Source: an uncultured Shinella sp. (GTDB lineage Bacteria > Pseudomonadota > Alphaproteobacteria > Rhizobiales > Rhizobiaceae). From it: 5,952 nt of DNA. The notes under the pieces were generated by a model. The model saw only the letters and a list, made by a program, of their open reading frames with translations, had not been told where the DNA came from and ran no database searches. Positions 1 to 5,214 of this stretch are shown here, piece by piece. The DNA is taken from the NCBI RefSeq assembly GCF_946479415.1, contig NZ_CAMLFY010000191.1:1-5952 (forward strand), read 5' to 3'. A program made the position numbers and the translations under genes. Numbering within the stretch: position 1 is the stretch's first letter; every line of letters begins with the position of its first letter.

Positions 1-149
1 GTTAGTGCCTTTAGCTTGGCACAGAACTACATTTTAAGCACGGAAACCGACACCGCCACGCGGCGCTGACCGTCCAATCATGATCTTTATGTTAGATCAT
101 GCATAGTCGCATAATGCATTTAAAAAATCCGAGCGCAACATAAATCGGT
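1..149. other. AT-richer non-coding segment beside truncated flavoprotein gene
   Basis: No convincing open reading frame covers this stretch on either strand. Its right two-thirds (about 75-149) is clearly richer in A and T than the rest of the window. It contains a 23-bp inverted repeat (79-101) and two copies of ATGCAT (99-104 and 114-119). It directly abuts the premature end of the flavoprotein fragment, and reading past that stop in all three frames of the minus strand gives no continuation of the family. I infer that this is a junction between unrelated DNA segments or a remnant intergenic or promoter region. I recognise no insertion-sequence terminus in it. Confidence 0.5.
79..101. repeat. 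23-bp inverted repeat, possible operator
   Basis: The arms CATGATCT (79-86) and AGATCATG (94-101) are perfect reverse complements of 8 bases separated by 7 bases. The setting is AT-rich and non-coding, and the size and symmetry suit a dimeric DNA-binding protein. It is not followed by a T-run in either direction, so it does not look like a terminator. No gene that it would control is visible in the window; a target to the left of the window is possible. Confidence 0.4.
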
Positions 150-845
150 TCAATCATCGCGCCAGAGCGTGACGCCGGCATCGAGGGCCGAACGGATGAG
201 CCGCGCGGCAAGCGCGTTGCCCATCGTCAGCCGCGTGCCGCGACCGTAGCCCCGAAGTCGGTCACGTGCGGTCCTCCCCACCATCCGGGCGACATGGAGC
301 GCGGACCTGATCGAATCCGTCGGCGCCAGCACGTGTGGCATGTCCGGCAGGTCAATCATCATGCCGCCGGGGGCGTTGAACTCTGGCAGGGGTGCGCGCA
401 GCGTGGCGAACCAGTCGCCGAGTCTCTTGCCGTCATAGGCGACCGGGCTGAGCATCCTGCCGCCCATCGCCGCCCCGGGTTCGTCGGGGTGATAATCGGG
501 GGCGAAGGGGGCGACCGTGAAAGCGACCTCGGTGTTTGCGTGCATGAAATCCAGCATCGCGGGTGCCCCGTCGAGGAACGCGTCTAGCACGTCGCGGCGA
601 AGCTTCGGTCCGACCACCTTCTCGATATATCTCCGGGCATCCGCGATCGAATCCTCGATACCCTGCTCACGCGCCAGGCTGTTCGCCGGGATCCAGGTGC
701 CGCCGCCCGACATCGCGGTCGCGCCGCCGAAATAGCTGGTCTTCTCAACGACAAGGACGTCCAGCCCGCGTTTGGCTGCGACAATCGCAGCGGCGAGACC
801 GGCGCCACCGGAGCCGATCACGACGACGTCCCATTTCGTGCGCAT
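150..845 (-). pseudogene. N-terminal fragment of KstD-like FAD-dependent oxidoreductase
   Basis: This is the first 231 residues of a flavoprotein of the 3-ketosteroid dehydrogenase / fumarate reductase flavoprotein class, whose full-length members run to roughly 500-580 residues. Visible are the dinucleotide-binding motif GSGGAGLAAA (residues 11-20), the ribose-binding acidic residue E34 at the end of the second strand, and the family signature FGGATAMSGGGTWIPAN (39-55). The segment LTMGNALAARLIRSALDAGV (207-226) is the usual lead-in to the second half of the FAD domain. The protein then stops within a few residues. The C-terminal FAD contacts and the catalytic part of the family are missing, so activity is unlikely. 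The start at 843-845 is preceded by GGGGAAA with a 9-nt spacer; an in-frame ATG six codons earlier (861-863) has a poorer ribosome site. It diverges from the TetR gene. The family call is solid, while substrate and the pseudogene status are inferred; a short expressed protein cannot be excluded. Confidence 0.8.
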
Positions 846-1045
846 AATACGCCGTTTCCCCATGGTTAGCGCGGCCCGTACGTGGAGGCGGGTCTCAGAT
901 CGGAAAGTCTGGCAGTGCTCGCGGCGGTCGCGCCTGTCGGCTGGCAGGCTAAAACCGGCATCGCCATTTTCACAAACCCACCCTATATGGCAGGAATGAT
1001 CCCGCCGGTTTTTCGTGCTCCCCAAGTCAGACGTTCGGAGGCTCC
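846..1045. promoter_or_regulatory. Divergent promoter region, flavoprotein fragment / tetR
   Basis: These 200 bp separate two divergent starts and should hold both promoters. A weak sigma70-like candidate for the regulator is TCGCCA (961-966), a 17-nt spacer and TATATG (984-989), each box matching the consensus at four of six positions. An 18-bp palindrome (932-949) lies just upstream of it. A longer-range inverted repeat, AAAACCGGC at 951-959 and GCCGGTTTT at 1004-1012, brackets the candidate -10 box. I see no good promoter for the leftward gene. Autoregulation by the adjacent TetR protein is the usual arrangement for divergent tetR genes and is inferred here. Confidence 0.4.
932..949. promoter_or_regulatory. 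18-bp palindrome, candidate TetR operator copy 1
   Basis: GCCTGTCGGCTGGCAGGC has arms GCCTGTC and GGCAGGC, complementary at six of seven positions, around a 4-nt centre. It lies 87 bp from the flavoprotein start and 97 bp from the regulator start. The same architecture, with eleven of eighteen bases identical, recurs at 2311-2328 upstream of the NTF2-like/Rieske genes. Size and symmetry fit a TetR-family operator. Binding is inferred. Confidence 0.35.
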
Positions 1046-1693
1046 GTGACTGGGGGAAGCATCCATCCGTCGCCAAAGCTAGCCCGCGATCCGTCCGGCA
1101 CAATCAAGCGAATCATCGCGGCGGCGCGTGACGAGTTCGGCGCAAATGGTTTCGATGGAGCGAAGGTGGAGCACATCGCTCGCCGCGCAGGCGTGAGTAA
1201 ACAGCTCGTCTATCTGTATTTCAACGGCAAGGACGAACTCTACAGCGAACTGCTGAAGGTCATGACGCGCGCCGCGTACGAGGGGCTGCTCAAAGTTGAC
1301 TTCTCCACCATGGCCCCTGAGCTGGCTATTCGCAGCTATATCGAAACGGTGTTCAACCAGTTCCTGGCCGATCCCGTGATGGCGGTCGTGACGCTCGACC
1401 AGAGCCTGCATGGCGGCGCCCAAATCCGGCTTGCGCCGGATACCAAGCGGATGCGCGAGGCCCTGCGTCAAAGGTTGCAGATCGCGCTCGACGGCGGGCG
1501 CGAGGCCGGTGTGTTCGGCGCACATGTCGGCACCGAAGAGCTTGAGTTCATGACCACGATCATCGTCTCAGGATGCGTATCGTCGCGTGGCATGTTCGCG
1601 CGTTTCCTCGGGCGCCGGGCGCCGGAGGACGAGGACCCTGCCGTGTACCGCGATTATGCGGTGAACTTCATCCTGCGCGCCTTGCGCGACTGA
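1046..1693 (+). CDS. TetR/AcrR-family transcriptional regulator
   Basis: A 215-residue protein, the normal length for one-component TetR repressors. The N-terminal DNA-binding domain spans about residues 16-63: helix 1 around TIKRIIAAARDEFGANGFDG, then VEHIARRAGVSKQLVYLYF (41-59), which carries the helix-turn-helix and the family-typical aromatic end of the recognition helix, followed by the conserved lysine at 62 (GKDELYSELL). The remaining ~150 residues are the helical ligand-binding and dimerisation domain, which is not conserved enough to predict a ligand. The GTG start is favoured because GGAGG (1037-1041) lies four bases upstream and the HTH begins shortly after. The gene diverges from the flavoprotein fragment and converges with the PRC-like gene across a 39-bp gap without a clear terminator. 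It likely senses a substrate or intermediate of the neighbouring catabolic genes; that role is inferred from position and from the repeated palindrome. Confidence 0.92.
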   Translation: MTGGSIHPSPKLARDPSGTIKRIIAAARDEFGANGFDGAKVEHIARRAGVSKQLVYLYFNGKDELYSELLKVMTRAAYEGLLKVDFSTMAPELAIRSYIETVFNQFLADPVMAVVTLDQSLHGGAQIRLAPDTKRMREALRQRLQIALDGGREAGVFGAHVGTEELEFMTTIIVSGCVSSRGMFARFLGRRAPEDEDPAVYRDYAVNFILRALRD

Positions 1694-1732
1694 GAATGAC
1701 CTGTCCAACGATGAGCGGTGGCAAGTCGGTGA

Positions 1733-2044
1733 TCAGCGTATTTCCTTATAGGCCAGCGTCGTCACAACACGACCCTTTCCGCTGACGGACAGGCTGCTGG
1801 CCGGAATGCTGATGACCCGCATCTCCTTGATCACCTTGACGGCGGTCGGCGAAGCCTTGTCACCGACGAGACTATCGATCACGCCGACGCGGCGGCCGTC
1901 GGACGATATCACAACCATCCCGTTCTGCAGCGCAGGCGCCGTAACCTGAGCAACGGCTGTCGGAGCGGCGTCCTGAGCGAAAGCCGGCGCCGCCAGAGCG
2001 AAGCTGGACAGGGCGATCAGGGTCGAGACACGAAGCATGAACAT
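1733..2044 (-). CDS. Small exported PRC-barrel-like protein
   Basis: A 103-residue protein beginning with a clear Sec signal peptide: MFMLR, a hydrophobic stretch VSTLIALSSFALAAP, and a cleavage site after AFA at residue 23. An Ala/Pro/Thr/Val-rich linker (24-38) follows, then a compact beta-rich domain (about 40-103) with the pattern GMVVISSDGRRVGVIDSLV and a final VVTTLAYKEI. This resembles the PRC-barrel-like proteins seen in sphingomonad periplasms, whose function is unknown to me. Two in-frame ATGs (2042-2044 and 2036-2038) share the AAGGA at 2049-2053; spacers are 4 and 10 nt, so the choice is open by two residues. It sits convergent to the regulator and opposite in strand to the catabolic genes, so it is probably an independently expressed neighbour. 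There is no evidence that it takes part in catabolism. Confidence 0.72.
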   Translation of the reverse strand: MFMLRVSTLIALSSFALAAPAFAQDAAPTAVAQVTAPALQNGMVVISSDGRRVGVIDSLVGDKASPTAVKVIKEMRVISIPASSLSVSGKGRVVTTLAYKEIR

Positions 2045-2391
2045 TCATTCCTTTTTCCGGCTGTTGCGCGGCTTGGACATAGACTGGCCGATTGGTGCCG
2101 ATCCACGCCACTAAAGCTACTTGTCGATCCGGTGAACGAAAATTGGCGATTCCCGCCAAAGGACGCCGCCGGGGGTTATCTCGGCCATGTCCTTCAGCTT
2201 CGCCTCGAGCTCGGGTGGTCCAGCCCGGCAGAGCTACGCATCTTCCGTCGCGGTCCTTCGTTACGCGGTACGTTTCGTCACGCGATAGAGTGGCCGGAAA
2301 GCGGGGGCAAACCTGCCACAGGGCAGGTGCCACCCTCAGCTGCGGCGCCGGATGTGCCCGGCATCAACATTTCTAAAGGAGGCATACTGAC
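2045..2391. other. 347-nt intergenic region upstream of the NTF2-like/Rieske genes
   Basis: Two divergent genes flank this stretch, so promoters for both should lie here. Reading frames through it lack ribosome sites, run out of frame into the next gene and resemble no family I know, so I call it non-coding. Structures seen are a short hairpin TTGGCG/CGCCAA (2143-2159, 5-nt loop), an 18-bp perfect palindrome (2311-2328) 63 bp before the NTF2-like start, and the strong ribosome site AAAGGAGG (2375-2382). I found no convincing -35/-10 pair. The length leaves room for a long 5' untranslated leader or a small RNA, but nothing specific supports either. Confidence 0.5.
2311..2328. promoter_or_regulatory. 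18-bp palindrome, candidate TetR operator copy 2
   Basis: ACCTGCCACAGGGCAGGT has perfect 7-bp arms ACCTGCC and GGCAGGT around the centre ACAG. It matches the palindrome at 932-949 in architecture and arm sequence (common form NCCTGYC, four bases, GGCAGGN). Its position upstream of the NTF2-like gene suits repression of a transcript carrying that gene and the Rieske oxygenase. No T-run follows it, so it is not an intrinsic terminator. Operator function is inferred. Confidence 0.38.
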
Positions 2392-2793
2392 ATGGCGGTG
2401 GATCGTGACGAGGCGATGCGTCTCGCGACATTCTGGGGGACAGTCTCCGAGGAGCATAATGTCGAGAAGTTTGCGACCGTGCTCCACGACGATTTCGTAA
2501 TGTGGTATAATTTCGATCCCAACAATCGCAGCCGCGAAGAATTCGTGCAGACGCTGCAGAGCGCGCATGCGATGTTTCAGGATCAAAAGAACGAAGACTT
2601 GCGCATCACGGTCACCGAAGAAGGGTTCGTACTGCAGGCAACGATGACAGGCGTACTGGACGGCAAACGTATTACATCTCCTTACTGCCTTATTGCCAAG
2701 ATCAAGGATGGTAAGGTGATCCGTGGCGACGAGTATTTCGATACGGCGCAACTCACCAAGAAAGCTGGCCGGCCGGGCGAGGGCATGGTTTGA
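2392..2793 (+). CDS. NTF2-like / SnoaL-fold protein
   Basis: A 133-residue protein of the NTF2-like superfamily, which includes SnoaL polyketide cyclases, ketosteroid isomerase, bile-acid dehydratases and the beta subunits of Rieske dioxygenases. The layout is typical: an N-terminal helix ending in ATVLHDDFVMWYNFDP (28-43), a second helix SREEFVQTLQSAHAMF (47-62), then beta strands closing with IAKIKDGKVIRGDEYFDTAQL (101-121), where DGK-(I/V)-x-R-x-x-(E)-Y-(F/W)-D is the family hallmark. No catalytic residues can be assigned without alignment. An excellent ribosome site, AAAGGAGG (2375-2382, 9-nt spacer), fixes the ATG start. It lies 138 bp upstream of the Rieske gene on the same strand. Likely roles are an isomerase or dehydratase for a pathway intermediate, or an accessory protein of the oxygenase. 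It is shorter than usual dioxygenase beta subunits (about 160-190 residues). Confidence 0.85.
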   Translation: MAVDRDEAMRLATFWGTVSEEHNVEKFATVLHDDFVMWYNFDPNNRSREEFVQTLQSAHAMFQDQKNEDLRITVTEEGFVLQATMTGVLDGKRITSPYCLIAKIKDGKVIRGDEYFDTAQLTKKAGRPGEGMV

Positions 2794-2931
2794 GGCTGCG
2801 TTTACTGGCGGCAGTTGTGTTTGACGGTCCGTAAAGTTGTGCGAAGGGGGCCGGTGGGCTATAGGCCGCCATCAAGTGGATGCAGTCGCTGATCACAGCT
2901 TCAGCCACCAGCTTAGATTTAGGAGTCGAGG
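2794..2931 (+). promoter_or_regulatory. Spacer before Rieske gene with weak promoter candidate
   Basis: The 138-bp gap holds a weak sigma70-like pair, TTGTGC (2838-2843), 16-nt spacer, TATAGG (2860-2865), about 67 bp before the Rieske start. The ribosome site AGGAG (2921-2925) sits six bases before the ATG at 2932 and decides that start over the second ATG two codons later. There is no terminator-like hairpin here, so readthrough from the NTF2-like gene is also expected. Confidence 0.3.
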
Positions 2932-4209
2932 ATGGATATGGACCAGCCGCTGGCGGGCGCATTCGATATCGGCACCGGCGCTCTCGAGCCCGATGCCTCG
3001 ATCATGGAGACCGGCAAGGTCCCGCTGGAGGTTTATTACACTCAAGAGCGCTTCGAAGCCGAGAAGGAAGTGTTCGGCCGAGTGTGGCTGAACGTCGCCG
3101 AGGCAGCCGAACTCCCGAACATTGGTGATTGGGTTGTGCGCAACGTGAAAATCCGTTCAGTCTCCGCCGTGATTGTGCGGGGCAAGGACGGCGTGATCCG
3201 CGCCTTCCACAACATCTGCTCGCATCGCGGCATGAAGCTGGTCTGGGACGACAAAGGCCGTGGCGGCAAATTCTCCTGCCCCTACCATGCTTGGATCTAC
3301 GACTCGGCCGGTGACCTGGTCAACATCCCTGATGAGGGGTGCTTCCAGCACGTCGACAAGAAGGAAAGCGGCCTCTCACCAATCCGTTGCGAGGTTTGGG
3401 AAGGCTTGATCTTCATCAACCTCGACGCCAAGGGGACACAGTCTCTCGACGAATATCTAGGACCGCTCAAGGAGCGGCTCTCGGATATGCCGTTTGCGAG
3501 CTATCCATACACCGCGCGTGTCGCATCGATGATCGACGCCAATTGGAAGCTTGCGATCGAAGCACAGTGCGAGGCGTATCATGTTCGCGCGCTCCATGCC
3601 CGCACCGTCGGCAAGATGCTGTCCTCCAAGGACAACCCTTACGTCCACCCAATCGTGAACGAATTGCTTGGCGCGCACCGGATGGCATCGGTGCCGCGCA
3701 ATCCGGACTATGAACTCTCACCCGAAAAGCTGGTGCAGGCGTTCGCGTTCATGAACGCCCAGCAGATGGTGATCGCGGACACAGGCGCACAGGAAAAGCC
3801 GGAGCGAACCTTCGCGGGCCACGCCGACATCAACAAGACCGGATCAAATGTGTGGGGCAACGACCAATTCGTGATGTTCCCGCACTTCATTTTTCACGTC
3901 TCGCTGGGCGGCTGGTGGCTCCATCGCTTCTGGCCGGTCTCGGCTGGCAAGACCTATTGGGAAGCGGTCTATCATTTCGAGCGTCCGACCAGTCTGCGAG
4001 GCCGGATGGCGGTGGAATATTCGCTGGCGCTCAATCGCGACACACTGATGGAAGATAATCTGGCCCTCGTTCAGCAGCAGGAAGTGATGGAAAGCGGCGC
4101 CAAGAAGATCGTCCAGTTCGGCGAGCAGGAACTGCTCTGTAAACATCTCGCAGCGGTATCCGAGGCTGCGATGAACGATCGTGCATCAATGGCCGTCGCG
4201 GCCGAGTAA
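2932..4209 (+). CDS. Rieske non-heme iron oxygenase, alpha subunit
   Basis: A 425-residue catalytic subunit, of normal family length. The Rieske [2Fe-2S] domain (about 50-160) has the exact C-x-H-x17-C-x2-H signature: C96, H98, C116, H119, ending CPYHAWIYD. The catalytic domain (about 180-425) carries NWKLAIEAQCEAYHVRALH (204-222). Mononuclear iron ligands are H217 and H222, with D375 in MEDN as the probable third. Position 214, normally the aspartate that relays electrons between neighbouring subunits, is glutamate (codon GAG, 3571-3573). Family members use O2 and two electrons to hydroxylate, dihydroxylate or demethylate aromatic, steroid, terpenoid or quaternary-amine substrates in the cytoplasm; which one applies here cannot be read. 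No beta subunit, ferredoxin or reductase is encoded nearby, which suggests an alpha-only oligomer fed by electron carriers encoded elsewhere. It probably shares a transcript with the NTF2-like gene and is closed by the terminator at 4231-4268. Confidence 0.93.
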   Translation: MDMDQPLAGAFDIGTGALEPDASIMETGKVPLEVYYTQERFEAEKEVFGRVWLNVAEAAELPNIGDWVVRNVKIRSVSAVIVRGKDGVIRAFHNICSHRGMKLVWDDKGRGGKFSCPYHAWIYDSAGDLVNIPDEGCFQHVDKKESGLSPIRCEVWEGLIFINLDAKGTQSLDEYLGPLKERLSDMPFASYPYTARVASMIDANWKLAIEAQCEAYHVRALHARTVGKMLSSKDNPYVHPIVNELLGAHRMASVPRNPDYELSPEKLVQAFAFMNAQQMVIADTGAQEKPERTFAGHADINKTGSNVWGNDQFVMFPHFIFHVSLGGWWLHRFWPVSAGKTYWEAVYHFERPTSLRGRMAVEYSLALNRDTLMEDNLALVQQQEVMESGAKKIVQFGEQELLCKHLAAVSEAAMNDRASMAVAAE

Positions 4210-4230
4210 CGTTCTTCCGATTGTCTATCA

Positions 4231-4268
4231 GGCGGCGTCGCGAGGATCATCGCGACGCCGCCGTTTTT
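4231..4268 (+). terminator. Strong rho-independent terminator after the Rieske gene
   Basis: A perfect 13-bp GC-rich stem, GGCGGCGTCGCGA (4231-4243) paired with TCGCGACGCCGCC (4250-4262), encloses the 6-nt loop GGATCA, and one base later comes TTTTT (4264-4268). It begins 21 bp after the Rieske stop. The T-run is present only for rightward transcription. It implies that the two SDR genes downstream have their own promoter or depend on partial readthrough. Confidence 0.92.
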
Positions 4269-4369
4269 CTCCACAGGTGGCTATCTGAACTTTGATGGGT
4301 GAGCCGCATCGTGAAGCGATCCGCGCAAATGATCCGATTACGTCACTTGGCGGACTCGAAGGGATAAAG
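4269..4369 (+). promoter_or_regulatory. Leader of the SDR gene pair
   Basis: About 100 bp between the terminator and the first SDR must hold any separate promoter for the pair; I see no box pair better than weak (for example TTGATG at 4292-4297 without a matching -10). The frame is open back to a TTG at 4292, but the added 26 residues are not SDR-like. The ribosome site AAGGGA (4359-4364) five bases before the ATG at 4370 places the real start there. Confidence 0.35.
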
Positions 4370-5182
4370 ATGGATCTGGGGATTCAAGGCAAGCGCGCCC
4401 TGGTGACGGGCAGCACGACCGGCATCGGCGCGGCGACAGCGACACTGCTTGCCCAGGAAGGCGCTCACGTCGTTATTCACGGCCGCAACGCGGAGCGCGC
4501 TGCGGCCGTGAAGGTGGAAATCGAGGCGGCGGGCGGCACGGCGGCGATTGCGCTCGGCGATCTCAGCCGCGACGACAGCGCCGAGGGGGCATTGAAGGCG
4601 GCGCTCGATGCGTTCGGCGGGATCGACATCCTCGTCAATAATCTCGGCCATTACGAACCCTTCGCACCTGTCTGGACCGACGCCACACCGGCCGAATGGG
4701 CGGCCACCTATGAAGCCAATGTGATTGCCGCGGTCCGCACGATCCGCGCGGCGCTGCCGGGCATGAAGGAAGCCGGCTGGGGTCGCATCATCAATATCGC
4801 CAGCGGTGCTTATACCCAACCCCCGCCGGAATTTCCGACCTATGGTCCGTCAAAGGCCGCACTGGTCAATCTTTCAGTCAGCCTCGCGCGTGCGGTGCCG
4901 CTGACCGGCGTGACGGTTAATACGGTCAGCCCCGGCAACGTGCTGACCGAGGCGATGAAGGGTAACCTTCCGCAGATCGGCAAGGCGGCGGGCTGGCCAG
5001 AGACCGATCTGTTGGACATCGAGACACGTTTCGTGTCGGAAAAATGGCCAAACCCTGTCGGGCGAATGGGGCGCAGCGAGGAGATCGCGGCGCTGATCGC
5101 GTTCTTGGCAAGCACACATTCCGGCTACATCACCGGTACAAATTATCGCATCGACGGCGGATCGCACGCGACGCTGAATTGA
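4370..5182 (+). CDS. Short-chain dehydrogenase/reductase (probably NADP(H))
   Basis: A 270-residue classical SDR. The start at 4370 puts the first beta strand (KRALVTG) at the usual position. Motifs: cofactor glycine motif TGSTTGIG (13-20); D64 in the adenine-binding GDLS; NNLG (90-93) in place of the usual NNAG; catalytic tetrad N117, S145, Y158, K162 (YGPSK); and PG (188-189). After the second strand comes HGRN with R39 and no acidic residue, which favours NADP(H). A long substrate lid (about 192-232) and the C-terminal YITGTNYRIDGG (253-264) complete the fold. The enzyme interconverts an alcohol and a ketone, or reduces a related group, in the cytoplasm; the substrate is unknown. It is followed after 32 bp by a second SDR on the same strand, which suggests a two-gene transcript, and is separated from the Rieske gene by the terminator. 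Confidence 0.92.
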   Translation: MDLGIQGKRALVTGSTTGIGAATATLLAQEGAHVVIHGRNAERAAAVKVEIEAAGGTAAIALGDLSRDDSAEGALKAALDAFGGIDILVNNLGHYEPFAPVWTDATPAEWAATYEANVIAAVRTIRAALPGMKEAGWGRIINIASGAYTQPPPEFPTYGPSKAALVNLSVSLARAVPLTGVTVNTVSPGNVLTEAMKGNLPQIGKAAGWPETDLLDIETRFVSEKWPNPVGRMGRSEEIAALIAFLASTHSGYITGTNYRIDGGSHATLN

Positions 5183-5214
5183 GACTGCGCAATCAGCTGC
5201 GCGAGGAGAGACGA

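Noticed and set aside
1..149. Insertion-sequence or transposon end at the left edge
   Set aside because: I see no transposase fragment and no terminal repeat I recognise; the inverted repeat at 79-101 is internal and short.
120..150. Leftward terminator (CCGA/TCGG stem plus T-run) after the flavoprotein fragment
   Set aside because: The stem is only four base pairs around a 12-nt loop; too weak to call despite the run of T on the minus strand.
846..1103. N-terminal extension of the flavoprotein reading frame to 1103
   Set aside because: The added residues are Arg/Cys-rich, precede the canonical first beta strand of the FAD domain and overlap the start of the TetR gene; the start at 845 has a ribosome site and the normal domain border.
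1872..2333. Minus-strand open frame overlapping the PRC-like gene and the gap
   Set aside because: Composition is Arg/Pro/Ala-rich as expected of a shadow frame in GC-rich DNA; the PRC-like frame has a signal peptide and ribosome site.
2132..2500. Open frame upstream of and overlapping the NTF2-like gene
   Set aside because: It has a GTG start without ribosome site, overlaps the well-supported NTF2-like gene out of frame by about 100 bp, and resembles no family.
4292..4369. 26-residue extension of the first SDR from a TTG start
   Set aside because: No ribosome site before it and no SDR similarity; the ATG at 4370 has AAGGGA five bases upstream and the standard N-terminus.
5044..5214. 57-residue extension of the second SDR overlapping the first
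   Set aside because: The extension is an Arg-rich shadow of the first SDR's C-terminus; GAGGAG and ATG at 5215 give the standard SDR start.
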